Positions 55,042 through 64,000 of a DNA stretch of 64,000 nt are shown here, piece by piece (the stretch's first letter is position 1; each line of letters opens with the position of its first letter). Both the position numbers and the translations under genes were made by a program. Source of the stretch: Amblyomma americanum. Lineage: Eukaryota > Arthropoda > Arachnida > Ixodida > Ixodidae. The DNA lies in contig NC_135498.1 in NCBI RefSeq assembly GCF_052857255.1, positions 115,697,134-115,761,133 on the forward strand, given 5' to 3'. The notes beneath the pieces were generated by a model, which had not been told where the DNA came from, did not search any database, and worked only from the letters and a program-made list of their open reading frames with translations.

Positions 55042-56880
55042 ATGGCCGTCGGCAGGATCGGCGAGTATCGTCTCGGCACGAACGCGTCATGGGACGAATA
55101 CGTCGAGCGCCTGGAAATGTTCTGCGAAGCGAACCAGATAACGAAAGAAGAGCAGAAAAGAGCAGTCCTGTTGAGCAGCTGCGGCGAAGAAGTGTACGGG
55201 CTCATCGTAACTTTGGTGAAGCCAGAAAGACCGACAGCAGCAACCTACGAAGAAATCAAGACTGCCGTTCGCAAGCACCTGCATCCAAAGCCTTCGGAGC
55301 TGTATGCAAGGTTTTTGTTCTACAGGCGAAACCAGGCTGCCGAGGAATCGGTTGCGGACTACGTCACGGCGCTTCGGAAGCTAGCCGAAGACTGCGGTTT
55401 TGGCAGCGCCCAACTCCCGTTGGACGTCATGATGCGGGATCGTTTCGTATGCGGACTCCGGAACGAAGGGGTTCAACAGCGACTTCTCGCAGAACACAGC
55501 CTTACGTTTAAGGTGGCGTATGACTTGGCCACAACTGCAGAAGCAACCGCTAAGCAACAGCGAGACATACGCAAACACGGTCGATACGAGACGGACTGCC
55601 AGGAAATGGTACAAGCAACCCGTGCGAAGCAAGACACCCCAGCGGAGGGGTCCAGCTGTTACCGGTGCAACGGTAAGCACGCTCCACATTTGTGCCGTTT
55701 TAGAAAGGCGACATGCTTCAACTGCAAAAGGGTTGGACATATAGCTAAGGCTTGTCGGTCAAAAGACGACAGTAGAACTGCTCGGAAGACAGCGTATGAG
55801 CAAAAGAAGAAAGGAGATAAGAGCAAGGGCGTGTACGAAATGAGTGCGTTGTTTTCCCTGTGCGAAGTGAATGAGCAAGAACAGAAGTTCATGGTTCAAG
55901 TAACGATTGAAGGGCAAGAAGTTCCGATGGAGGTTGATTCTGGCGCATCGTGCTCAATTGTGAGTGAAGATACGTTCAGGGTTGTTGAAAGGAATCACGG
56001 TAAAATACCACTGCAAGATTCTGGAACAACTATCGTAACCTGGTCAAAGGAGGCGTTACCCGTGCTGGGTCAAGCAAGTGTCTTGGTGGAATTCAAAGGC
56101 AGGAAGGCAAAGCTACCTTTGCTCGTAGTACAGAAGCAAGGCAACAGCCTGATTGGGAGAAACTGGTTTAACCCGTTAGGTATTGGCTTGCGGGGTATAC
56201 AGCAAGTAAACGTGGAGGACGTGCCTTCGCGATTTCCCGAGGTGTTTCGCAGAGACCTTCCTGGCTTCAACGGACCGCCAGTTCACATCGAACTGAAAGA
56301 TGACGCCCAACCGGTGTTCCTCAAAAGTCGACCAGTTCCATTGGCCCTCAAGGACGACGTGGCCAACGAAGTGGACCGCTTGGTGCAACAAGGTGTATGG
56401 GAGCCCGTCAGCTACTCCAACTGGGCAACACCACTGGTAGTGGTAAGAAAAAAAGATGGAACTTTACGTCTTTGCGGCGACTATCGCAGTACCGTAAACA
56501 AAGCTATTAAGAGCAGTGGATACCCCTTGCCCACTACAGCGGAAATGCTCACAGCTCTAAGTTCAAGCAAGTTTTTTACCAAGTTGGATCTAGCCCAAGC
56601 TTATCAGCAGCTTACGCTAGACGACGAGACGGCTGAGGTGCTCACAGTTAACACGATAAAGGGACTGTACAAGGTTAAGCGGCTGCCGTTTGGCATTTCG
56701 GTCGCACCTTGGGTTTTTCAACGAGTCATCGACACGCTGTTAGCGGGCGTTCCCGGAGTGAAAGCTTATCTGGATGACATATTAATTTCTGGATGTAACG
56801 CCGAAGAGCACGCCGAGAGATTAGAGACTGCTATCGCGTCTGCAGAAGGCACAGCTACGAGTAAACAAGGACAAGTGTGA
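55042..56880 (+). CDS. G3 gag-protease-reverse transcriptase (frameshifted end)
   Basis: 612 codons from the first ATG after the primer-binding site. Gag occupies about residues 1-250, with AVRKHLHPKPSELYARFLFY and two zinc knuckles at about 207-240: CYRCNGKHAPHLC (short form) and CFNCKRVGHIAKAC (C-x2-C-x4-H-x4-C). The aspartic protease has MEVDSGASCSIV at about 296-307. RT starts near 395: VFLKSRPVPLALKDDV, then TKLDLAQAYQQL (motif A), LPFGISVAPWVFQ (motif B) and KAYLDDILISG (YLDD intact, about 575). The last 18 or so residues are out of frame: after codon 596 (about 56,829) the homologous reading continues in the +1 frame. Gag and pol are in one frame, without the usual shift between them. 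Confidence 0.95.
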   Translation: MAVGRIGEYRLGTNASWDEYVERLEMFCEANQITKEEQKRAVLLSSCGEEVYGLIVTLVKPERPTAATYEEIKTAVRKHLHPKPSELYARFLFYRRNQAAEESVADYVTALRKLAEDCGFGSAQLPLDVMMRDRFVCGLRNEGVQQRLLAEHSLTFKVAYDLATTAEATAKQQRDIRKHGRYETDCQEMVQATRAKQDTPAEGSSCYRCNGKHAPHLCRFRKATCFNCKRVGHIAKACRSKDDSRTARKTAYEQKKKGDKSKGVYEMSALFSLCEVNEQEQKFMVQVTIEGQEVPMEVDSGASCSIVSEDTFRVVERNHGKIPLQDSGTTIVTWSKEALPVLGQASVLVEFKGRKAKLPLLVVQKQGNSLIGRNWFNPLGIGLRGIQQVNVEDVPSRFPEVFRRDLPGFNGPPVHIELKDDAQPVFLKSRPVPLALKDDVANEVDRLVQQGVWEPVSYSNWATPLVVVRKKDGTLRLCGDYRSTVNKAIKSSGYPLPTTAEMLTALSSSKFFTKLDLAQAYQQLTLDDETAEVLTVNTIKGLYKVKRLPFGISVAPWVFQRVIDTLLAGVPGVKAYLDDILISGCNAEEHAERLETAIASAEGTATSKQGQV

Positions 56881-58915
56881 ATTTAACCAGACGAGCATCG
56901 AATTCTTGGGACACAGGATTGATGACTCAGGAGTACATCCCAGCCGAAGCAAGACGGACGCCATCCAGCAAGCGCCTGCGCCCGCAAGCAAAAAGGAGCT
57001 GCAAGCCTTTTTGGGATTGCTGAATTTCTACAGCAGTTTCCTCAAGGGCAGGACGGAAGCGGCCGAACCGCTTTATCGACTGCTAGACCGTGACCACGAA
57101 TGGAAGTGGACAGGTGAGCATCAGCGGGCTTTTGAGAGACTGAAAAATTTACTCAGCTCAGACGCCGTACTTGTGCCCTACGATTGCAAGCGTCCTTTAA
57201 TTTTGTGCTGCGACGCATCGCCTGTGGGGGTGGGGGCAGTGCTAGCCCATCGTGCGGATGACGGGAAGGAGCAGCCCATAGCTTATGCTTCTCGCACTCT
57301 TGGCGTCAGTGAACGCAACTATGCTCAGATTGATAGAGAGGGTTTGGCTGTGGTCTTTGGCGTAAAAAAGTTCCACCAGTACCTAGCTGGGCGAGAATTT
57401 ACAGTGATAACAGACCACAAGCCGTTACTCGGCCTGTTTAACACGGACAAGCGAGTGCCCGAAGTTGTGTCGCCCAGAATGCTGCGTTGGATTTTACTGT
57501 TGTCTGCGTATAACTACGACCTTGAGTACAGACGAGGCCAAGACAACTCCAACGCCGATGCACTCAGTCGTCTACCAGCCCCGGGAGACGAGGACGAGCC
57601 AAGACCGCCTGGGGACGTGCTCTTGTTGGAAGCGGTCGACTGCGCACCGCTGCAAGCGGCGGACATTGCTGCGCTGATCAAAAAGGACTCGGTTCTATCC
57701 CGGGTAAAGGAATGGCTACTCAGTGGCTGGCCGTCAACACAAGTGGACAGCAAGTTTGCGCCTTATGAGGTGAGACGGTCGGAGTTGTCATTGCATCGTG
57801 ATTGCATACTGTGGGGGAATCGCGTCATAATTCCAACCGCAGCAAGAGAGAATGTGCTGCAACTCCTGCATGCAAATCATCCAGGGATGAGTGCCATGAA
57901 AGCATCAGCTAGAGGGCTCATGTGGTGGCCGAAGATGGACCACGAAATTGAGGAGTTTGTTCGGCACTGTCATCCGTGCCAGAATAACCGGCAAAGTGAT
58001 GCCAAGGCTCCAGTGCATTTTTGGATCAAGCCAGATCAGCCTTGGAGTCGACTGCACATTGATTTCGCTGGCCCAGTCAAAGGAGACGTTTTCTTAGTCG
58101 TGGTAGACGCGTACAGCAATTGGGCTGAAGTCGAAATCATGCCATCCATGAAAGCTACGGCTGTCGTCAACAGCTTAAGGAAGATGTTTGCGACACATGG
58201 TGTACCGGACGTTATCGTTTCAGATAACGGCACAGCTTTCACTAGCACAGAGTTGCAAATGTTTTTGAAGTGTAATGGCGTGCGTGCAATTTTCACTGCA
58301 CCTTATCATCCAGCCAGCAATGGTAGGGCGGAGAGGATGGTAAGAGAAGTTAAAGAAGCATTGAAGAAGCAGCAGGAAGGTTCGACACAGTGCATGATTT
58401 CCCGGTTTCTGTTTAAGCAACACACGACGCCACATTCGGTCACGGGAAAATCGCCAGCAGAGTTAATGTTCGGACGAAGACTGAGGTCAGCGTTAGACAG
58501 ACTCCATCCGGACCGGCAACACGCGCCTGAGTTACAACGACCGGAGACTAAGAGGTTTCGTGTCGGTGACGCGGTCTACGCTAAAAGCTTTTGCCCAGGT
58601 CCAAGGTGGAAGGCTGCCAGTGTTGTGGCAGTCAGAGGTCCGGTGTCGTACGTGGTACAGCTAAATAACGGCGAGCGTCATCACAGGCACCGCAACCAGT
58701 TGAGGAGCGCCTGGACGCGGCTCGTAGTTGACCCAGTCACAAGTGAGGACTACCACGTCAGGCTTCCTCCTACAGCCAGGCAGCCACAGCCGCTGTCTGC
58801 TAGCCCAGAAGCAACCCCTGGGGCGAGTCCAGGCCAAGCCACCCAAGTACCGGTCGAGCCGCGAAGATCAACGCGTGTTCGACGGCCTGTCCTGCGTTAT
58901 GGCATTAATGGCTAG
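56829..58915 (+). CDS. G3 RT end, RNase H and integrase (second frame)
   Basis: The homologous frame begins inside the previous ORF at about 56,829; its first ATG is at 56,906. IEFLGHRIDDSGVHPSRSKT is the RT thumb. CCDASPVGVGAVLAH, DREGLAVVFGVKKFHQYL and VITDHKPLLGLFN form RNase H. HANHPGMSAMKASARGLMWW with HCHPCQ is the H2C2 finger (about residues 322-360 from 56,906). The integrase core has LHIDFAGPV, VIVSDNGTAF and NGRAERMVREV, giving an intact D-D-E. FRVGDAVYAKSFCPGPRW is the GPY/F-like domain (about 552-600). The stop is at 58,913-58,915. A net change of +1 or -2 bases separates it from the first frame; it lies in RT, so it is a lesion, not a programmed shift. Confidence 0.95.
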
Positions 58916-58943
58916 CTAGTCCGTTTTGGATTGTGCAAATCTT

Positions 58944-58955
58944 AGGAGAAAGGAG
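58944..58955 (+). promoter_or_regulatory. Polypurine tract of G3
   Basis: AGGAGAAAGGAG directly before the 3' LTR, the plus-strand primer position. Confidence 0.9.
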
Positions 58956-59117
58956 TGTGGTATACTGATAGCGCATGTTTTAAACTGCATTTTCATGTAT
59001 CGCTTATCAGCCACGCAAGCAGTCGTCGGCAGATCACATGCTCATCGGCCTATAAAAAGGCACTGTCTCAATAAACGTTTGTTCAGTTCCAGCCTGGCGT
59101 CCGTCTGATACACAACA
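58956..59117 (+). repeat. 3' LTR of G3
   Basis: Identical to 54,856-55,017 except C at 59,041. TATAAAAAGG at 59,051-59,060 and AATAAA at 59,070-59,075, the functional polyadenylation signal of the element RNA. Confidence 0.95.
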
Positions 59118-59122
59118 TAAAT

Positions 59123-59800
59123 GAAATGAAAAATAAAAAGGAAAAAAATCAGAATACAATGCTCGCATTCAAAGCACGTCAGTATCCCTATGTGCCTTCC
59201 AAATTTTTAGATCATCAAGCGCTACACAGGCTGAAGGCATCCTACTCGAAGGCTTCTGTGAGTTTAAAATATTTACTACCACATTCACTGAATACTTTCG
59301 CAGTGCACCAACAAAAGGTGTCAGGACTCTCGCGCAACATGGAAACAGCGCAGGAAATGGTAGCAAACAGGATGAAATAACAGAGAAAAAAAGAGATATC
59401 TGGCTTTGTAAACTATGTTTTAGTGCGACTTGCAAATTCTATATTGTTTATGAAATAATGAGGGAAAAATACAGAATTTCATGCCCCCCAAAAAACTAGT
59501 GCGTATACAAGGCTGTTCTTTCCTGCCCAAATTAACCGCGAAAAACCCTAAACATGAAACTTCTTGTGGACTGTAATGACTAGTACCCGAACTTGAGCTG
59601 GAAATAACCATTTTTGCCCCCCGAATTGAAGAAAAAATAACACTCGACTGCGCAAGAATTAAACGGACACCTACACACGCTATTGAATAGTACCGACTCG
59701 TTCTTTCCACAGAGAAGAGATCGAGAAATGTATACCGGATCCTCTCTCGCCCTTCCTGCGTGGTCTGCAGCTGTTGGCTGTGCGTGAGCCTGCATGTGAG
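59123..59800. other. Unassigned interval right of G3
   Basis: AT-rich; no supported feature. Confidence 0.4.
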
Positions 59801-59801
59801 C

Positions 59802-60180
59802 TTACACCTGAATATGCGATTTCAGAATTGCTGACAAGCTCGTAGGCGCGCTACCTACGTCTGCAGCGCCTCCCACATATTTGTGATGTCGTAGTGCACA
59901 AGAGGTCAACGTGCCAGTCTGCTTGTTTGTGGTTAGAGCTGCACTACTGCCGAAAGTAACGATGCTGGTATTTTTTTTGTAAATTTTGTATCCTTGTTGC
60001 TTGAAGGTCGTGGGGTCCATGTTCATAACAGTGCATAATTGCAGACAAACAACATCGAACCGGTAATGGAAAGTTAAAGGCTTCAAGAAATTCACAGGCT
60101 CCACAAAGCAGGAACTTTGTAGAATTCTTAGTCCTTTACGCAGGCGCCGTAGCACCCACGGACTCCGAACAACAAACACG
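59802..60180 (-). pseudogene. Possible APE endonuclease N-terminus of another LINE
   Basis: Minus-strand frame of 125 codons containing YRFDVVCLQLCTVMNMDP, then QQGYKIYKKNTSIVTFGSSA. The VCLQ(E)L pattern followed by a GYKIY strand resembles the first part of LINE endonucleases, where the residue after CLQ is the catalytic Glu; here it is Leu. No RT follows on that strand (lower coordinates are G3 flank). Similarity is by eye and limited. Confidence 0.35.
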
Positions 60181-60261
60181 AATTCGCAAGAATTTAAAAA
60201 AAAAAATTCACAGTGGCCTTATAATTAACCTGAAAATTATTAACATCGTCGCGGTTATTAT

Positions 60262-60566
60262 GCCCGCCGCGGTGGCTCAGTGGTAAGGCCCTCATCTACT
60301 GAGCCGGAGTACGCGGGTTCGAACCCGACCGCGGCGGCCGCTTTTCTATGTAGGCGAAACGCAAAATGCGCCCGTGTGCTGTGCGATGTCGGTGCACGTT
60401 AAAGATCCCCAGGTGGTCGAAACTGTTGCGGAGACCTCCGCACCCCTTTCTTCGTTTCTTCTTTTACTCCCTCCTTTATCCCTTCCCTTACGGCGCGGTT
60501 CAGGTGTCCACCAAGGTATGTGAGACAGTTATTGCGTCAGTTCCTTTCCTCAAAACCGATTTTAAT
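60262..60566 (+). repeat. tRNA-derived SINE, near full length
   Basis: GCCCGCCGCGGTGGCTCAGTG (A-box region), CGGGTTCGAACCCG (B box), GGCGAAACGC, CGTGTGCTGTGCGATGTCGG, AAGATCCCCAGGTGGTCGAA, a CTTT-rich stretch, GCGCGGTTCAGGTGTCC and AAAACCGATTTTAATAATAA. The best-preserved copy of the first SINE type in the window. Confidence 0.9.
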
Positions 60567-60577
60567 AATAATAATTA

Positions 60578-60843
60578 ATAATAATTGGTTTTTTGGGGAA
60601 AGGAAATGGCGCAGTATTTGTCTCGTATATCGTTGGACACCTGAACTGCGCCGTAAGGGAAGGGATAAATGAGAGTGTGAAAGAAGAAAGGAAGAAAGAG
60701 GTGCCGTAGTGGAGAGCTCCGGAATAATTTCGAACACCTGGGTATCTTTAACGTGCACTGACATCGTACAGCACACGGGCGCCTTAGTGTTTTTCCTCCA
60801 TAAAAACGCAGCCGCCGCGGTCGGGTTCGAACCCAAAACCAAT
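60578..60843 (-). repeat. SINE copy in inverted orientation
   Basis: Reverse complement of the same SINE body, from the AATTATT tail (60,578) to the B-box GGGTTCGAACCCG (about 60,822-60,835). The A-box end is missing. It stands tail-to-tail with the previous copy, separated by an AATAATAAT stretch, so the pair can form a long imperfect hairpin. Confidence 0.9.
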
Positions 60844-60860
60844 TTTCAATTTCAATTTTT

Positions 60861-61002
60861 TTCCTCCACTACGGCACCTCTTTCTTCTTTCCTTCTTTGA
60901 ACCCCTCCTTTATCTCTTCCCTTACGGCGGCGCGGTTCAGGTGTCCAACAATATATGAAACAGATACTGCGCCGTTTCCTTTCCCAAAAACCAATTATTA
61001 TC
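60861..61002 (+). repeat. SINE 3' half
   Basis: TCCTCCACTACGGCACCTC through GCGCGGTTCAGGTGTCC to AAAAACCAATTATTA. Lacks the tRNA-like head and half of the body. Third member of the local cluster. Confidence 0.85.
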
Positions 61003-61185
61003 ACGGTTGTCTAGTTCTTTTACCGTCACGCGTTACCCCTCATTCAGGTTCTGCTATTGTAACCATGCTACAGTATAACTCAACCCGAAGTGCGCCTGGA
61101 ATTCGCCGTAACCAGGCGGCTGATGCGAGCACACACTTTCAATAGAGCCGACGAATTAATCGTATGATCCAGATTTGGGACATAA

Positions 61186-61365
61186 CTGGTTGGTTTTGTT
61201 TATGGGGCTTACCGTCCCAAGGCGACTCAGGCCATGAGGGACTCCGTAGTGGAGGGCTGCGGACAATATCGACTGCCCGGCGTTTTTTAACATACACTGA
61301 GACCGCACAGTACACGGGCCTTAAACATTTCGCCCTCGTCGAAATGCGACCGCCGCGGCCTGGAC
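61186..61365 (-). repeat. SINE fragment, second body type
   Basis: Minus strand: CCGCGGCGGTCGCATTTCG, GGCCCGTGTACTGTGCGGTC, a decayed GGCAGTCGA region, CAGCCCTCCACTACGGAGTC, CCTGAGTCGCCTTGGGACG and AAGCCCCATAAAC. The head is only partly present. Confidence 0.8.
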
Positions 61366-62800
61366 GTGGGACGTAACTGTCCACCTGCCAGTGAGGACGA
61401 CAAAGGGAAGAACCCTGCCTACGAGACAAAACCTGTTTTGAAGCATATGGCTGAGGGAAACGAGGAGAAATAACCGAAATGCGTAGGTTGTGACAGCAAC
61501 ACTACTGGTTCCTCAAAGGAAATTTTTGCAGGAGCGTGTTTCAAGGAAGATACCTCTATACTTAGATCGATATAAATATTCTCTACAAAACAGTATTCTG
61601 AGCCCTTAAAAACGGTGTTATATATTCGCGTCTTCCTGTTGCGTTTCAAAAACTCGGTAATTAAGCCCTTCGCGCGTAATCATAACACTTGGTGAAGAAA
61701 AATTGCTAACTGAAAAGGCATTCATATGTGCGTTTCTTTACTGTATCTAAGCTAGAACTTCGCTTCAAAACGAACGTGTTTTGGAAGGGGGCTTCCATTT
61801 GCGCAGTTCTAGTCAGGAAATGTCCTGTCACAAGATCGGCTTGCGATACCCAATTGGTCGGGAAAAAAAGGGGTACGCTCTACTTACATATTGATTACAT
61901 ATTGCATTAGCATAGTCATGCTTCAAGTTTAACAAGAATTTTACTTACTCGCTTCTGAAAGAGAACCGGCAAAAGTGAGAGTTAGTTTCACATTGAGTGT
62001 AAATCAGTGATTTGAATTAAAGGCAGTTCTGTTTTGCGCATTCACGAATTCCAAGAATCTCTCGGGTCGCTTTCAATACCATTCCACCGCTGCAGTTATT
62101 CGCGGTTTAATCAATAGACTTTAATCTGAACACACCAGCCCTGTTATGCATGTGCAAGCAAGTCGACTTGCCGAAGCCTCTACTTTAGTAGGCGACTCCT
62201 ACGCAAATATTTTGAGAATTTATTGGCTTCATGCGCGAGTGCCGAATTCTCACTTCGCATGGGATATTCACGCCAAACTTTGTTTCTTGTTATTGATCAC
62301 GATAGTTGTTACGGGCTGAAATAAAACCTTACTTAGAGCAGATAATCACTGTGGTCCACAATAATGCTCGGCCAGAACTTCTATATTTTTGTACAAAGCA
62401 TGAAACGAATTTCCCGCGTGATCTTCCTCTCTTCCAAATCGTCCCTTCCGGCATTCAGAAGGTGGGTTTGGTCAGGAAAGTGAACGAGAGCTCCCTGGGC
62501 GCACGCGGATTCAAAGCGCCGTACCGGATGCCAGCGCGCAAGTCCCGGTCCCTTAGCCTACGCAGCAGTAGAAATTGCTGCTGGGAAGAGGTTCAGGTAG
62601 CCACGCCACATGTGCAGTGAGGCTTTAATTCAGTGCGAGTACCTTCGAGGACGTTTCCTGGCGCATTTAGCTATCTCCAGCAAGCCGAAAGGTATGAGAA
62701 ATGTCCGTGCGACTGCGGTCCGTGCACATTAGGAGACTTTTGTCACGTGCACTGTCACTTTTGCTATTGACGTAGCAGGTAGTATTTTCATGGAAAACTC
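61366..62800. other. Unassigned interval within the inferred intron
   Basis: No supported gene or repeat. The plus-strand frame 62,306-62,620 (104 codons) has a basic C-terminus but no recognised domain. Confidence 0.4.
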
Positions 62801-62802
62801 AC

Positions 62803-62904
62803 GCTCTTCACGGCATTGTAGAGGTAGACTGCCGGTGCAAGGAACTCGAAGATGATGACGAACAGCTTTATGCTGACGGCCTGCCCCATCATTTTAAGTG
62901 ACTT
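62803..62904 (-). CDS. Internal exon of an unrecognised membrane-protein gene
   Basis: Minus strand, 34 codons, phase 0 at both ends. The acceptor is TACCCTGCAG, with a T-rich tract further upstream, and the donor AGC/GTGAGT. The product starts KSLKMMGQAVSIKLFVIIFE and ends with a hydrophobic FLAPAVYLYNAVKS. About 20 residues (AVSIKLFVIIFEFLAPAVYLY) would span a membrane. It joins in phase to the exon at 33,475-33,789 across a 29.0-kb intron filled with elements. The protein family is unknown to me. Strong splice sites, full openness and matching phases support it; the distance to the next exon is the weak point. Confidence 0.6.
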
Positions 62905-63896
62905 CTGCAGGGTACCACCAGTACCAGGAAAAAAATAAACAACGCTATAGATGACCAGTCGTGAGACAATGTGTCTTCTCTAACACACCGATAATCTAAA
63001 TGGTGATGTTGGCTTTACGCGTTGGTACTACAGGTCTCAGGGTGTAGCTTCTTTACCACCGCCGCTCTATTCAGGTCAGTGGAGGGGTCGCTGGTGAAGG
63101 TTAGTGTAGTCATGGCCGGTCTGCCGCCGCCGCTACGGGAGCCCTGCCGGTGTGTGGTTAAACAGTGTAATGTAAAATTGGGCTTTGCAACTTCGGATGT
63201 AGAAAGTAAGCTCCGAAGGGAAATAAAATTCGGCCTAAATAATGTCTAATGAAAAAGTGTAAAACTAATTACGGCTTACAGTGTGTTGGGTAGTGATGAT
63301 ATTAATAATAATTATATCTGAATGCATGAAGGCAGATAGGATTTTAAGCTTTGTGCTCAGATGAATATCTTCTCCAACTACACTACAGTGTTCCCGTATG
63401 TAAGTGTATTTCGGTTTGAGTTACTGACGTGTATGTAAGAAACGCTGAAATTCAAAATCCAGCGGAAAAATTCATCAGAGGAGTGTTTTTATTTAGTTAT
63501 GAGGAGAAAAGAGAAACACTATAAAAACATAGTGCTGATAAAGTGTGCATTTAATGTCTACCACAAGGAAATTCGGCGCTACAAAACACAACCTGTTTAA
63601 CTTCTCTTTTTCTCGAAAAGGAAAGATATTTCTAGCAGTACAAAATATTGTGAAACAAAAAAAAATTATATGAAATAAACACCAAATACTTTAGAATTTA
63701 ATACACTTTCTAAATGAATGAATCAATGAGCTGTTTATTTATAAAGGGAGGCTCAAGGCCTTGAAAGTTTTATAAATGCATCTCTTGACATTCCGAGGTA
63801 TGTGTGTCTTCTGAATATTATGCTAAAATGAAGGCAATATGAGCGCTATCACAGATCGAGAGTCAGAGCAAACGCGCTAGAAAGCAGAGGACCTAC
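62905..63896. other. Inferred intron of the candidate gene
   Basis: No repeats recognised. A plus-strand frame at 63,022-63,249 (75 codons, MAGLPPPLREPCRCVV region) is open but without known motifs or splice support. Confidence 0.35.
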
Positions 63897-63929
63897 CTCC
63901 GGAACGGCAGCATCCTGATTAGGTTCAAC
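63897..63929 (-). CDS. Possible small exon of the same gene
   Basis: Minus strand, 11 codons VEPNQDAAVPE, with acceptor TACCGCAG and donor GAG/GTAGGT, again phase 0 at both ends. The polypyrimidine tract is poor and the exon is tiny, so chance is possible. The Gln/Asp/Pro character resembles the polar linkers in the other exons. If real, the gene continues upstream beyond the window. Confidence 0.35.
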
Positions 63930-64000
63930 CTGCGGTATCTTCTATAAAATGACCGTAAAGAGAATAATTTGTGAGACGTTAGTTTCCGTGACCAGCTGCT

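Larger units (their letters stand above)
54851..59122 (+). mobile_element. Ty3/gypsy element G3, young and nearly intact, with target duplication
   Basis: LTRs at 54,856-55,017 and 58,956-59,117, both 162 bp, begin TGTGG, end CAACA and differ at one position (T at 54,941, C at 59,041). TAAAT occurs directly outside both ends (54,851-54,855 and 59,118-59,122), a perfect 5-bp target duplication. The interior encodes gag, protease, RT, RNase H and integrase with all catalytic residues I can check, interrupted by one frameshift in RT. One difference in 162 LTR bases implies a recent insertion. It lies in the inferred 29-kb intron of the candidate host gene, on the opposite strand. Confidence 0.95.

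Noticed and set aside
63022..63249. 75-codon plus-strand frame near the right end
   Set aside because: No homologous motif, no splice or poly(A) context; it lies in the inferred intron.
1..64000. CRISPR arrays, bacterial operons, phage or plasmid functions
   Set aside because: None of the repeats has spacer-like unique intervals of constant length and all recognisable proteins are eukaryotic transposon types.

Overview
The window is transposon-dense animal nuclear DNA. It most resembles an ixodid (hard) tick genome. The reasons are recognition of sequence style, not a database search: tRNA-headed SINEs with the body wording typical of tick genomic repeats, several APE/RT/RNase H LINE families with short 3' tails, Ty3/gypsy elements, a GIY-YIG Penelope-like element, and very long repeat-filled introns. 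There is no bacterial or organellar gene content, no CRISPR array, no operon and no tRNA or rRNA gene that looks free-standing.

Layout. 1-1.25 kb: 3' half of a Penelope-like element. 1.25-5.06 kb: decayed LINE (copy A1). 6.5-7.98 kb: pogo/Tigger transposase on the minus strand, cut off where a second, 5'-truncated copy of the same LINE (A2, 7.98-10.63 kb) begins. 10.65-14.15 kb: 5'-truncated Ty3/gypsy element (G1) with its 3' LTR. 14.2-21 kb: mostly unassigned sequence with one SINE. 21.05-24.08 kb: internally deleted gypsy element (G2, minus strand) with two LTRs and a perfect 5-bp target duplication. It is followed by a stray G1-family LTR and a Tc1-like remnant (to 25.5 kb). 26.8-33 kb: simple-sequence arrays, LINE tails and an assembly gap inside RTE-like repeats. 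37.4-38.4 kb: P-element/THAP9-like transposase remnant. 39-44.8 kb and 49-54.7 kb: two nearly full-length but disabled LINEs (B1 and B2) of one superfamily, with a truncated relative at 48.5 kb. 54.856-59.117 kb: a nearly intact, young Ty3/gypsy element (G3) with 162-bp LTRs differing at one base, a 5-bp target duplication and one frameshift. 60-61.4 kb: nested and inverted SINEs.

The only candidate host gene runs on the minus strand. Up to four phase-0 exons are visible at 63,897-63,929, 62,803-62,904, 33,475-33,789 and 30,152-30,238, with splice-site dinucleotides, a stop codon and a polyadenylation signal. They would encode the C-terminal part of a membrane protein I do not recognise. If the model is right, elements B1, B2 and G3 all lie inside one 29-kb intron.

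I see no convincing new multi-gene system. The observations most worth following are the uncharacterised gene, the young G3 element, a perfect 51-bp inverted repeat with a 7-nt loop at 45.8 kb, a similar 37-bp inverted pair at 38.8 kb, and several small insertions or deletions inside LINE domains.
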